Source: an uncultured Pseudomonadota bacterium
GTDB taxonomy: Bacteria; Pseudomonadota; Gammaproteobacteria; Methylococcales; Methylomonadaceae
Direction: 5' to 3'
Assembly (NCBI GenBank): GCA_903918375.1
Contig: CAIXED010000065.1
Coordinates: 16,262-80,261 of the forward strand
DNA: 64,000 bases
Part shown: positions 54,013-63,828 of the stretch, one piece after another
Layout: each line of letters begins with the position of its first letter
Position numbering within the stretch: the first letter of the stretch is position 1
Position numbers and translations under genes: made by a program
Notes under the pieces: generated by a model
Seen by the model: only the letters and a program-made list of their open reading frames with translations
Told to the model about the DNA's origin: nothing
Database searches by the model: none

Positions 54013-55257
54013 GTGAGCACACGTCGAGTTGTTATAACGGGCTTAGGCGCCGTTACTCCTTTAGCCAATAATGTTGCCGATACCTGGAACGGAATTATCA
54101 ACGGTAAAAGCGGAATTGGCCCTATCGATTCATTCGATATTTCTAGTTTTGCAACCACCTTTGGCGGTGTGATTAGAAACTTTAATATCGGCGAATATAT
54201 TTCTGAAAAAGATGCCAAGCGTATGGACGGTTTCGTTCATTACGGGATAGCTGCAGGCTGTCAGGCTATCGAAGATTCAGGCTTAATTGTCACCGAAGAA
54301 AACGCTGAACGGATTGGCGTTGCTATTGGTGCCGGTATTGGCGGTATCACAGGCATTGAAGAATGCTACGCCACTTATGTTGCAGGCGGTGCGCGAAAAA
54401 TTTCGCCATTCTTTGTTCCTGGCAACATTATCAATATGATTTCTGGCAATCTTTCCATCAAATATGGAATGAAAGGCCCTAATTTCGCCATCGTTACTGC
54501 CTGTTCAACCGGTACTCATAACATTGGCGATGCAGCGAGATTAATTAAATACGGCGATGTTGATGTGATGGTTGCGGGTGGCGCTGAGCGTTGCACCACG
54601 TCACCAACCGCAATGGGTGGCTTTGCTTCTGCAAAAGCTCTGTCACGTCGTAACGATGACCCGCAAGCGGCCAGTCGTCCTTGGGATCGTGATCGCGACG
54701 GTTTCGTATTAAGTGACGGTGCTGGTGTAGTGGTTTTGGAAGAATTGGAACACGCTAAAGCTCGTGGCGCGAAAATCTACGCTGAATTAGTTGGTTATGG
54801 CATGAGCGGTGACGCTTACCACATTACATCACCGTCTGTAGGTGGTGAAGGTGCGGCACGTTGCATGAGAAATGCTTTACGCGATGCCAAATTAAACCCA
54901 ACCGATGTTGATTACATCAACGCACATGGCACCTCAACACCAGCCGGTGACTTAGGTGAAACCATGGCAATGAAAGCCGCATTAGGCGATCACGCTTACA
55001 AAGTGGCGGTTAGCTCAACCAAATCGATGATTGGTCACTTATTAGGCGCGGCTGGTGGTATCGAAGCGGTATTGTCAGCGTTATCGGTTAAACACCAAAT
55101 TGCGCCACCTACCATTAACTTGGAAAATCCTGATCCAGAATGTGATTTGGATTACGTGCCAAATACCGCTAGAGAAATGAAAATTGATGTCGCGATTTCC
55201 AACTCGTTTGGTTTTGGTGGCACTAACGGTACTTTGGTATTCAAACGTTATCAATAA
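54013..55257 (+). CDS. fabF: beta-ketoacyl-ACP synthase II
   Basis: RRVVITGLGAVTPLANNVADTWNGIINGKSGI; ACSTGTHNIGDA; INAHGTSTPAGD; GTG start. Confidence 0.98.
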   Translation: MSTRRVVITGLGAVTPLANNVADTWNGIINGKSGIGPIDSFDISSFATTFGGVIRNFNIGEYISEKDAKRMDGFVHYGIAAGCQAIEDSGLIVTEENAERIGVAIGAGIGGITGIEECYATYVAGGARKISPFFVPGNIINMISGNLSIKYGMKGPNFAIVTACSTGTHNIGDAARLIKYGDVDVMVAGGAERCTTSPTAMGGFASAKALSRRNDDPQAASRPWDRDRDGFVLSDGAGVVVLEELEHAKARGAKIYAELVGYGMSGDAYHITSPSVGGEGAARCMRNALRDAKLNPTDVDYINAHGTSTPAGDLGETMAMKAALGDHAYKVAVSSTKSMIGHLLGAAGGIEAVLSALSVKHQIAPPTINLENPDPECDLDYVPNTAREMKIDVAISNSFGFGGTNGTLVFKRYQ

Positions 55258-55285
55258 ACCTCATTAATCAACCCAGTGCCTGCCG

Positions 55286-56119
55286 ATGTTTTTGTTAAAT
55301 GGCGAAAGCAGGCACTTGGTTGATGTCAGCGACCGAGGTTTCCAATACGGTGATGGCCTGTTTGAAACCTTGGAAGTGCTGCAAGGCAAAGCTTTATTCC
55401 TCGATAGACATCTTCAACGCCTGACCGATGGCTGTCAGCGTTTATTATTGCCTCCACCGGATTGGCAATTACTCCAGCAAGAAGCCCAGCAATTAATCAG
55501 TAATACTGAGCATGGCGTCTTAAAAATCATCATCACCCGCGGTGTCGGTGGTCGTGGTTATCGTCAGCCAGACGCTATTGTGCCAACTCGCTTACTCAGC
55601 TTGCATCCTTATCCTCAATACCCGAGCGCATTACAAAGCCAAGGGATTGTCACAAGGTTTTGCGATCAACTGTTATCGATCAATCCTAGCTTAGCGGGGA
55701 TTAAACATCTCAATCGCCTCGAACAAGTCTTAGCTCGCGCCGAATGGCGAGATGAGGCGATTCAAGAAGGTTTAATGCGGGATAGCAATGGCCATCTGAT
55801 TGAAGGCACTATGAGCAATCTGTTTATGGTCAAAAATGCCGTACTCTATACCCCCGCATTAACTCAATCAGGGATTGCTGGCATTGTTCGGCAATTGGTT
55901 TTGGAGTTTGCAGAACAAATCTCGCTACCGGTTTCGATTCAATCGCTAAACAAAGATCAGTTACTACAAGCTGATGAAGTATTTGTTACCAATTCGGTGA
56001 TTGGTATCTGGCCGGTTAAACAAATAGCCGAGCAATTTTTTCAAGTTGGAGCGTGGACTCAGCGTCTACAAACCCTGCTGAATCAAGCTAGGCTAAGCGA
56101 GGTAGAAAACCATGATTAG
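55286..56119 (+). CDS. pabC: aminodeoxychorismate lyase
   Basis: Branched-chain aminotransferase fold IV: DRGFQYGDGLFETLEV...EGTMSNLFMVKN; operon position fabF-pabC-mltG. Confidence 0.96.
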   Translation: MFLLNGESRHLVDVSDRGFQYGDGLFETLEVLQGKALFLDRHLQRLTDGCQRLLLPPPDWQLLQQEAQQLISNTEHGVLKIIITRGVGGRGYRQPDAIVPTRLLSLHPYPQYPSALQSQGIVTRFCDQLLSINPSLAGIKHLNRLEQVLARAEWRDEAIQEGLMRDSNGHLIEGTMSNLFMVKNAVLYTPALTQSGIAGIVRQLVLEFAEQISLPVSIQSLNKDQLLQADEVFVTNSVIGIWPVKQIAEQFFQVGAWTQRLQTLLNQARLSEVENHD

Positions 56120-57101
56120 AAGCATCATCGCCTTTACCTTGTTAATGGTCATCGCTTTGTTATCGATTTGGGGTGGCATGAACTATCAGTTGTTGGTTAA
56201 AAAACCGGTAGTTCACGAAGAAACCGTGTTCGAGGTTAAAAAAGGCCAAGGCTTGGATAGCGTGATTGCCAATCTGCAAGCCCAACAAATCCCTATCAAC
56301 CGCTTTTGGTTCAAATTATTTGCTTACAAACGCAAAATTGACCGTCATTTAAAAGCCGGTGAATATGTGTTTGCCAAAGGCGCTAGCAGTACCGATATTC
56401 TTAATTTGTTTGCCAAAGGCAAAACTCGCCAATACAGCATTACTTTTCCAGAAGGCTGGTCGTTCAAGCAGATTTTTAATGCGATTAAAGACAATCCCAA
56501 TCTGCAACATACGCTGACCGATGTTGAGCTAAAAGATGTGATGGCTCACGTTGGCTCTGATAAAACCCATCCCGAAGGTTTGTTTTTTCCAGACACCTAT
56601 TTCTTTGAAAAAAACACCACCGATTTGGAATTATTAAAAATCGCCCATGACAAAATGCAGCGAGTGTTAGCTGAAGAATGGCAAAACCGCGATCAACAAA
56701 TCCCGCTGCAAAGCCCGTATCAAGCCTTGATTTTGGCCTCGATAGTCGAAAAAGAAACCGCCGCAGTTGAAGAACGCAAACAAATTGCAGGCGTGTTTAC
56801 TCGACGCTTAATCAAAGGCATGTTGCTACAAACTGACCCAACCGTGATTTACGGCATGGGCGATGATTATCACGGCGACATTAAACACAAAGATTTGCGC
56901 GAACCAACGCCTTACAACACTTATGTCATCGAAGGCTTACCGCCAACACCGATTGCCATGCCAGGTAAAGAGGCGATTAACGCCGCCTTACATCCCGAAG
57001 ACGGTGAAGCCTTGTTTTTTGTTTCGCGTGGCAATGGTCATCATGCGTTTTCCGCAACTTTGGCCGAACACGAAAAATACGTCGATAAATATCAAAAATG
57101 A
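56112..57101 (+). CDS. mltG: endolytic transglycosylase MltG
   Basis: YceG-like; LILASIVEKETAAVEERKQIAGVFTRRLIKGMLLQTDPTVIYGMG. Confidence 0.97.
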   Translation: MIRSIIAFTLLMVIALLSIWGGMNYQLLVKKPVVHEETVFEVKKGQGLDSVIANLQAQQIPINRFWFKLFAYKRKIDRHLKAGEYVFAKGASSTDILNLFAKGKTRQYSITFPEGWSFKQIFNAIKDNPNLQHTLTDVELKDVMAHVGSDKTHPEGLFFPDTYFFEKNTTDLELLKIAHDKMQRVLAEEWQNRDQQIPLQSPYQALILASIVEKETAAVEERKQIAGVFTRRLIKGMLLQTDPTVIYGMGDDYHGDIKHKDLREPTPYNTYVIEGLPPTPIAMPGKEAINAALHPEDGEALFFVSRGNGHHAFSATLAEHEKYVDKYQK

Positions 57102-57724
57102 AATCTGGATTATTTATAAGCTTGGAAGGTGGCGAAGGCGTTGGCAAATCCACCAATCTGCAATTCATCCAACAATGGCTGACCCAGCATCAAATTCCAG
57201 TCACCGTCACCCGTGAACCTGGCGGCACTGCGGTGGCAGAAAAAATCCGCTCGGTATTATTAGAACGCCAAGACGAAGCAATTTCCGAACAAGCCGAATT
57301 ATTATTAATGTTCGCCGCTCGCGCCCAGCATTTACAAAATTTGATTAAACCGGCTTTGCAACAAGGCCAATGGGTGTTGTGCGACCGTTTCACCGATGCT
57401 ACCTACGCCTATCAAGGCGGTGGTCGCCATATGGATATGCAAACCATCGCTTGGCTAGAACAGATGGTGCAAGGCGATTTAAGACCTGATTTAACCTTGT
57501 TACTGGACGCACCGATTGAGCTAGGCATGCAACGAGCGCAAAAGCGTGGCGCTTTGGATCGCTTTGAAGTCGAACAAATCGACTTTTTTAAACGCGTCCA
57601 GCAAACCTATTTACAACGTGCCGCCGAACATCCACAGCGCTACCAAATCATTGATGCCAGCTTGCCTTTAGATCAAGTCCAAGCCCAAATCAGCGCGGTT
57701 TTAGAGCGATTAATTGCCCAATGA
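57098..57724 (+). CDS. tmk: dTMP kinase
   Basis: FISLEGGEGVGKSTNLQFIQQWL; TREPGGTAVAEKIR; CDRFTDATYAYQGGGR. Confidence 0.98.
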   Translation: MKSGLFISLEGGEGVGKSTNLQFIQQWLTQHQIPVTVTREPGGTAVAEKIRSVLLERQDEAISEQAELLLMFAARAQHLQNLIKPALQQGQWVLCDRFTDATYAYQGGGRHMDMQTIAWLEQMVQGDLRPDLTLLLDAPIELGMQRAQKRGALDRFEVEQIDFFKRVQQTYLQRAAEHPQRYQIIDASLPLDQVQAQISAVLERLIAQ

Positions 57725-58710
57725 GCGGACTTTATCCTTGGCAACAAAGCCTTTGGCATCAGCTACAAGGCTACATCCAGCAACAGCGGATTCCGCAAGG
57801 CTTGTTATTAACGGGCTACGCAGGGCAGGGTAAGCGCCAACTCGCCGAACACTATGCGGCGGCTTTGATTTGTGAACAACCGGATGCGAATAGCTTTGCC
57901 TGTGGACATTGTTCAGCCTGTCATTTGTTCCAAGCGAAAACCCATCCTGATTTTTTATTGGTAGAACCCGATGAAGCCGGTAAAGCAATCGGCATTGATA
58001 AAATCCGTCAATTGACGGTGAAACTGGCCTTAAAACCCCAATTTGAGCAATATCGAGTGGTGATTTTTGATCCAGCCGATGCCTTAAACAATGCTTCTGC
58101 CAATGGTTTTTTAAAATGTCTGGAAGAACCAACCGAACGCACTTGTTTTATCTTAATTGCCGAACAAGCTAACAAACTGCCCGCTACCATCCGCAGTCGC
58201 TGCCAAAAAATTCACTGCGCGGTGCCTGATAAACAACAAGCTTTAGCTTGGTTAGCGACGCAAGGGGTTAAACAAAACGCCGAGACTTTATTGCAAATGG
58301 CGCAAGGTTCACCGTTGTTAGCCCTGCAATATCAGCAACAAGGCGCAATTGAGTTGCGGCAACGCTATTTTCAGCAGTGGCTACACATCGCCGAAGGCAA
58401 AGCGCATTGGTTAGAAGTGGCCGAACAATGGCAAAAAACCGAACCGCTGGAAACCACGGTTTTGTTGACTTGGCTCAGTAGTTGGCTGGTCGATTTAATC
58501 AAACTAGCGCAAGCGGCAGCGGTGAATGAGTTACTAAATCCAGATTTAGCGAGTGATTTGCAAGGCTTGTTGGCTAAACTGAATTTAAAAGCCCTGTATG
58601 CTTATTACGATAAAGTCTTAATCAGCCGCGCCCAGTTAAGCACTCAATTAAACAAACAATTATTGATTGAAAGTTTATTAATCGACTGGTCACAACTCAG
58701 CCAGTCTTAA
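57721..58710 (+). CDS. holB: DNA polymerase III subunit delta'
   Basis: QGLLLTGYAGQGKRQLAEHYA; CGHCSACHLFQAKTHPDFLLVEP; ANGFLKCLEEPTERTCFILIAEQ. Confidence 0.96.
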   Translation: MSGLYPWQQSLWHQLQGYIQQQRIPQGLLLTGYAGQGKRQLAEHYAAALICEQPDANSFACGHCSACHLFQAKTHPDFLLVEPDEAGKAIGIDKIRQLTVKLALKPQFEQYRVVIFDPADALNNASANGFLKCLEEPTERTCFILIAEQANKLPATIRSRCQKIHCAVPDKQQALAWLATQGVKQNAETLLQMAQGSPLLALQYQQQGAIELRQRYFQQWLHIAEGKAHWLEVAEQWQKTEPLETTVLLTWLSSWLVDLIKLAQAAAVNELLNPDLASDLQGLLAKLNLKALYAYYDKVLISRAQLSTQLNKQLLIESLLIDWSQLSQS

Positions 58711-58731
58711 ATTTTACCGCCTATAAAACCT

Positions 58732-59502
58732 ATGTTTATCGACTCACACTGCCATCTGGATCGTATCGACCTTGCACCGTATAACGGTGAATTTGCTAAA
58801 TTCGTCACTGCCGCAAACGCTCAGCAAATCGAGCATATGCTATGCATCGCGATTGATTTGGAATCTTATCCAGCGATGTTAGATTTAGTAACACCGTATG
58901 ACAACATTTCTATGTCGGTCGGCGTTCATCCCAATGTCACCGAAGGAAAAGAACCCAGTGTCGATGAATTACTGGCATTGGCTAACAATCCAAAAGTGAT
59001 TGCAATTGGTGAAACCGGCTTGGATTATTTCCACAGCAGTGGCGATTTGGAATGGCAAAAACAACGCTTTAGAAACCATATCAGCGTCGCCAAAACCCTG
59101 AATAAACCCTTGATTATTCACACCCGCGAAGCAGGCCATGATTCTTTGGATATTTTGGTAGAGCAGGGCGCTGATCAAGTCGGTGGCATCATCCATTGTT
59201 TTACCGAAGATTGGGCTTATGCTGAAAAAGCGCTGGATTTGAATTTTTATATCTCTTTTTCAGGGATTGTAACCTTTAAAAATGCCGCTGCGATTCAAGA
59301 AGTCGCCAAAAAAGTCCCTGCCGACCGTTTTTTAATCGAAACCGATTCGCCTTATCTAGCGCCGATTCCTTTTCGCGGTAAGCCGAACTATCCGCTGTAT
59401 GTGCGCCATGTTGCTGAGAAATTGGCGGAACTGCGTGAAACCAGTCTTGAACAGATTGCCCAGCAATCCACCGATAATTTTTATCGTTTATTTGCAAAAT
59501 GA
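58732..59502 (+). CDS. TatD family hydrolase
   Basis: FIDSHCHLDRIDL; GETGLDYFHSSGDLEWQKQRFRNHI; LIETDSPYLAPIPFRGKPNYP. Confidence 0.96.
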   Translation: MFIDSHCHLDRIDLAPYNGEFAKFVTAANAQQIEHMLCIAIDLESYPAMLDLVTPYDNISMSVGVHPNVTEGKEPSVDELLALANNPKVIAIGETGLDYFHSSGDLEWQKQRFRNHISVAKTLNKPLIIHTREAGHDSLDILVEQGADQVGGIIHCFTEDWAYAEKALDLNFYISFSGIVTFKNAAAIQEVAKKVPADRFLIETDSPYLAPIPFRGKPNYPLYVRHVAEKLAELRETSLEQIAQQSTDNFYRLFAK

Positions 59503-59599
59503 AGTTGGAGTGAAGGCCAGAGCTTTATCAGTGAATTAACTCAAGTGATTGGAATTTGATTTTGTGATATCTCATGGTTTGATTGGGTTTGATTATCTT

Positions 59600-59672
59600 G
59601 TTTCGACCCGTTGCTGTCTATTGCCTAACGTGCTTCAATGACAGCAATTTGGCCAATTACCGACGATTATTA
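59600..59672. repeat. dispersed intergenic repeat, copy 1
   Basis: GTTTCGACCCGTTGC...CTAA...TTCAATG...ATTATT; shares a 15-nt identical core and scattered identity with 62439-62512. Confidence 0.6.
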
Positions 59673-59675
59673 CTT

Positions 59676-60299
59676 ATGAATACATTCTCACTGTCTTATC
59701 TTCATAAAGCGCTCATCGAAAGAAATGCTTTTATCTATCATGGAGCTGGTGTTGCTAAAGGTGTTGGAAACGTATCGACTAATGCTATTCCGTTTCTTGA
59801 TCGATTGCGAAACGTAATTACGCAGGATCTAGAAGTCTGTTGTTCAACGGTAAAATTTGGCGATAGCGAGTTAAATTTGGATTTCTGGGGGAGGATAGGG
59901 CTAATACTTTGGCCTAGGAGTCATAATTCAATTACCTTGGTTTCACCGATAGATGCGGGAACAATTCCTGACCCGAATAACTTTGGAAGACGCCAGATTA
60001 CACGACTACCAATTACTTCCGACGCACTTGTGAATAGCATAGACAGCCGCCCCCCGCAGACAGCAAACGAATGGTGTGTTCTTGACTATGACGTTATCGG
60101 GATATTTGTCGAACCTAAAATTCAGTATGTAGAAAATGGCGATCTTCACGATGTCGAATTGATGGATGTTTTTCAGAACTTCCCAAGTATGAGGGTCTTC
60201 GCGTTCAATAATGGTCTACTTCGAGAAGTCCTGCCACCTGGAAATTGGGGTAGTTTAGTCTCAATTTCGGATTTGTATCCATACGACGATAAGGCATAA
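59676..60299 (+). CDS. hypothetical protein
   Basis: Orphan ORF (MNTFSLSYLHKALIERNAFIYHGAGVAKGVGN...); start chosen at internal ATG; no family recognised. Confidence 0.6.
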   Translation: MNTFSLSYLHKALIERNAFIYHGAGVAKGVGNVSTNAIPFLDRLRNVITQDLEVCCSTVKFGDSELNLDFWGRIGLILWPRSHNSITLVSPIDAGTIPDPNNFGRRQITRLPITSDALVNSIDSRPPQTANEWCVLDYDVIGIFVEPKIQYVENGDLHDVELMDVFQNFPSMRVFAFNNGLLREVLPPGNWGSLVSISDLYPYDDKA

Positions 60300-60446
60300 C
60301 CCACGCTTAGCCCGACTTCGCTACGCTACAGGGTTTGTTCTAGGTTAAGTTAAACGGCTGCTTTCGGTTTTACTTCTGCTATACATTGAAATCTTTGAAT
60401 GTCGCAAACTGGCCGAAAGCTGAATACACCTACCAATACAGAAACT

Positions 60447-61691
60447 CTAAACCCTAAAATCTTTTTGCAACGACTGCCAATGAATCCTGAGTTTTTCCTT
60501 ATGAGATTCATCCATCGGTAATTCGGCTAGCGCGTTTGGCCAGAGATCGCGAGCTTTTAACATTGTATCTTCAAGGTGAGGTTTAATCGCTCGCCAAGGG
60601 ATGTCAGCTTTTCTGGCCCAAGTTTCAAAATGATCCAGTGTGACTTGATACCATTGTTTAGTTTTGCCGAGGTTTAAGGCATATTCCTTTTCGCCTTCAA
60701 TATAAACGTTAGTGGTGACAATATCGTAGGCGGGCGCCAATTCTGGGGTGAATTGGTCCGAATACAGCAAACTCCAGTTTTTCAAATGTGCGTCACCATT
60801 GGCCAATAAGATATTGACCAACAAGCGGCGGGCGAATTGCTGAGCGTTACCCAGTCCATTGCCGCTAAATTGGTAAAGGATTCTGCCGATTTGTTCATAG
60901 TTGGCGGCATTGTATTTTTCGTGAGGATATTTCACCAACACTTGAGCAAAATCTTCGCTATGAATGCGGCGCTGATTGTCGCGATCAAAGCGTTTGATGC
61001 CAAAGGCGTAGGGTTCTTTAGCTAGATTGATGGGCGGCAGATGATCGAGCTTGTCCATTTCAACCAGTTTAATTTCGGGAATCTCCACGCCAGCCAATGA
61101 CGCGAGTGTCATCGCCGTGTATTCATTAATAGGTACATTTTTGTGTTTGGTTGAAGGTGTTTTGATAATCCAATCACCGAGTGCGCCAGATTGGGCAAGC
61201 TGGTAACGTCCATCCTGTTCTTTCATGGAAAACTTGATTTGCACACCAGCCAAAGAAAATCGATTTTCAGTGATAGCTGGATTGGCACGCATAATCTCAA
61301 TATCCGAGGCGATGATTGAAGAGGGCACCTCTTCCGGTGTTAAAGGCTCAGCAATCAACGCCCCAGGCAAATCCAGTCCCAGATAGGAAAATAACTGAAA
61401 TTCGTTATCGGTATGGGTTTTCAAGCCTTGAGCGATCAATTCTCGTAATGCGCCTTCTGGTAATAAATTGGAAAGCAGCGGATGGAGTCGCTGATTGCTC
61501 AGCCAAGGCTTTGCTAATAATTTGTCAACCTGCGGGAAGTCGGGGCGGGTAATGAGGCTCAAGCTGGGGCGCGATGGATTGGCTTTAAACGCGTCATCAA
61601 AAACCAAACTATTGCGGCCATCCTGAGAGCCAATCAAATAGCCGACTAGCGTGTCATGGAGTGTTAAGCGAAGTACACTGATTTTTCGCAT
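60447..61691 (-). CDS. hipA: type II toxin-antitoxin system HipA family Ser/Thr kinase
   Basis: 414 aa; RFSLAGVQIKFSM, AFGIKRFDRD, NGDAHLKNWSLLY, APAYDIVTT kinase motifs of HipA. Confidence 0.95.
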   Translation of the reverse strand: MRKISVLRLTLHDTLVGYLIGSQDGRNSLVFDDAFKANPSRPSLSLITRPDFPQVDKLLAKPWLSNQRLHPLLSNLLPEGALRELIAQGLKTHTDNEFQLFSYLGLDLPGALIAEPLTPEEVPSSIIASDIEIMRANPAITENRFSLAGVQIKFSMKEQDGRYQLAQSGALGDWIIKTPSTKHKNVPINEYTAMTLASLAGVEIPEIKLVEMDKLDHLPPINLAKEPYAFGIKRFDRDNQRRIHSEDFAQVLVKYPHEKYNAANYEQIGRILYQFSGNGLGNAQQFARRLLVNILLANGDAHLKNWSLLYSDQFTPELAPAYDIVTTNVYIEGEKEYALNLGKTKQWYQVTLDHFETWARKADIPWRAIKPHLEDTMLKARDLWPNALAELPMDESHKEKLRIHWQSLQKDFRV

Positions 61692-61696
61692 CGTGA

Positions 61697-62005
61697 TTAC
61701 TCGTCTTCACCTAATAGGTGTTGCCAAGGATTATCAGCCAAGGCGTTGGTATTGGTTGTTGCCGTAGCAGCATTGCTTCTGCCTTCGAGTATGGCTTTCA
61801 CAGCTAGTAGCTTTTCCTGTGGTATCAGCATTAACTCCAGTTGCAGCCCTTTAGCGACTAATTCCAAGTTGTTCAGGCTAGGATTGCCGGCAGCTTCGAG
61901 GCGTTGGTATTGTTGCCTCGCCATGCCGACACGCATTTGCATGTCTTCTTGTTTCAAGCCAAGCTGCTTGCGTCGCTGTTTAAGTTGCTGGTGAATATTG
62001 CTCAT
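61697..62005 (-). CDS. hipB: XRE/HipB-type helix-turn-helix antitoxin
   Basis: IHQQLKQRRKQLGLKQEDMQMRVGMARQQYQRLEAAGNPSLNNLELVAKGLQLELMLIPQ directly upstream of hipA. Confidence 0.92.
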   Translation of the reverse strand: MSNIHQQLKQRRKQLGLKQEDMQMRVGMARQQYQRLEAAGNPSLNNLELVAKGLQLELMLIPQEKLLAVKAILEGRSNAATATTNTNALADNPWQHLLGEDE

Positions 62006-62438
62006 GTTTGGTTTAAAAGAAATTAATAGGTTGTATTTTTTATGAATGCATCATATTAGTTTCAAGGTTGTTATTTAGCAATAAGAAAGTTTCTTTTAGT
62101 TGGAAAACACAGGAATGATAAAAAAGAAATGAATAGGTTGATGCCCTGTCAATTTGGCCTATTGTGTTTCACTCCCCATGTTACTGTTCCAAGGCTGAGT
62201 CTGACAGTAACACCAAAAATGTCAGCTTGAGTTTGCTGAAAAATAACAGTTTGTAACTGTTTGGAATAGTTTCAAACTGTTTCAAAGTTGGCGAGATTTT
62301 TGGATTAGGTTAATGCGTGTTGAAGTTAAACGGCTAATTGTGGTTTTTGGGTTGATGCGGGGTGGGACTAGTGAATGATTTGTCTAGTGTCTTAAGTGGG
62401 TTGTGAATGTTTTTGGGGTTTGTTAAATTGTAGGTCTG

Positions 62439-62512
62439 GTTTCGACCCGTTGCGGCCTGTCGTCTAAACTGATTCAATGGCGGCGATGAGTCCATTATCG
62501 GTCATTATTTTA
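62439..62512. repeat. dispersed intergenic repeat, copy 2
   Basis: GTTTCGACCCGTTGCGGCCTGTCGTCTAAACTGATTCAATGGCGGCGATGAGTCCATTATCGGTCATTATT; aligns with 59600-59672. Confidence 0.6.
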
Positions 62513-62633
62513 GATCACCGAATAATTACAGAAGGATAACTTATATGCAAATCAATAAATTACCTTGTATGCAAACTTTTCTGGTACATATATAGAACTT
62601 TCTAATTACTAGTTAGCGCTAAAATGAATTCAT

Positions 62634-63767
62634 ATGCCAAATAATCGCAAAGATAGACTAAGTAAACAGCTTGGTGGTGAATGCCAAGCATGCGGATCTA
62701 CTGGCGTTCCTCTCGAGATCCACCACATTGTCCCTTTGTCTTCTGGTGGCACGGATGATGAAAGTAATCTCACTTTGTTATGTCCTAACTGCAATCGAAC
62801 TATCGCAAACCGTCAATTTACTGAAATTGAGTTTAATAATTACCTTTCGAGAATACTGGACAGCTCTAATGCGTTTCACGATATTCGCATGGAAGAGAGG
62901 CTGTCGAGTGAAAAACCATTTCGGGCGGATATTACAGCAAAGTCTCAAGATGGAAAAAGTTGGCTGATTGAGTGCAAAAATGCATCAGCATTTACCCCGG
63001 CTAGACTTCATCAGGCCATAAATCAAATCAAGGCGTATAAGGAGGCAACATCCTTCGATTACTACGTTCTTGCCTTTCCTGGCCTTTTGTCTGAAGAACA
63101 AAAGGCCGCACTTAGCTCCGATCAAATTGTTTATTGGGATGCACATGAATTGGCAGTACGTTTCCAAAACGAAATCAGGAATACTAGGCATTCCATATTT
63201 CAAATGCTCCTGTCCTCAATGGCTCCGTCTCCCAAAAAGACTACAGAGGAAGAATTTATAGAAAAGCTAAAGAGATGTCAGCCAGGTAAAGATTACTGGT
63301 CAGACTATCAAAAGCTTGTTGGTCAAATTTTAGAGCATTTATTTTGCCCGCCACTTGAAGCTCCGATTTCAGAATCTGCAGACCAAGATAAAATTAATCG
63401 TCGCGACTGGATACTCCCCAACTACTCTGATAAAGGATTTTGGAGTTTTCTAAGAATTAAATACTTGGCTGATTATATTGTTGTAGATGCTAAGAACTAC
63501 AAAGGGGCAATCTCAAAGAATCAAGTATTACAGATTGCAAATTACCTTAAAACTCATGGTGCCGGCATGTTCGCCATTATTGTTACAAGAGCAGGCGCAA
63601 ATAAAAGTGCCGACCTAACCATAAGAGAACAATGGATGGCTAACAAAAAAATGATACTGGTTTTGAATGATGAAGATATCAAGGTAATGCTTTTGGCAAA
63701 GTCGGCCGGCGGTGAACCTGAGAAAGTAATCGGGCAGGCTATTGAGCGATTTAGGCTATCGATGTGA
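62634..63767 (+). CDS. predicted multi-nuclease protein: HNH domain plus two PD-(D/E)XK-like domains
   Basis: 377 aa; HNH with CQAC...LEIHHIVPLSSGGTDDESNLTLLCPNC; first REase-like RADITAKSQDGKSWLIECKN; second RRDWILPN...YLADYIVVDAKNYKGAISKNQVLQIANYL. Confidence 0.8.
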   Translation: MPNNRKDRLSKQLGGECQACGSTGVPLEIHHIVPLSSGGTDDESNLTLLCPNCNRTIANRQFTEIEFNNYLSRILDSSNAFHDIRMEERLSSEKPFRADITAKSQDGKSWLIECKNASAFTPARLHQAINQIKAYKEATSFDYYVLAFPGLLSEEQKAALSSDQIVYWDAHELAVRFQNEIRNTRHSIFQMLLSSMAPSPKKTTEEEFIEKLKRCQPGKDYWSDYQKLVGQILEHLFCPPLEAPISESADQDKINRRDWILPNYSDKGFWSFLRIKYLADYIVVDAKNYKGAISKNQVLQIANYLKTHGAGMFAIIVTRAGANKSADLTIREQWMANKKMILVLNDEDIKVMLLAKSAGGEPEKVIGQAIERFRLSM

Positions 63768-63779
63768 ATACAAATACGC

Positions 63780-63828
63780 TAACAATTGGCTCAAAGGGGC
63801 GCAAAGCGCGCCCCTTTGCTAGGTGTTA
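63780..63828. repeat. attC-like / terminator-like long hairpin
   Basis: TAACAATTGGCTC-AAAGGGGCGC-AAAGC-GCGCCCCTTT-GCTAGGTGTTA: perfect 10-bp inner stem, imperfect outer stem closed by TAAC/GTTA. Confidence 0.45.

Noticed and set aside
60300-60345. AACCCACGCTTAGCCCGACTTCGCTACGCTACAGGGTT as a structured RNA
   Set aside because: Resembles common palindromic intergenic repeats and is better explained as a REP-like element; no promoter seen.
60346-60353. GTTAAACGG at 60346 and 62329 as further integron attC/R' boxes
   Set aside because: Neither is preceded by a convincing folded attC structure; the shared AAGTTAAACGGCT string could be chance or a REP-like remnant.
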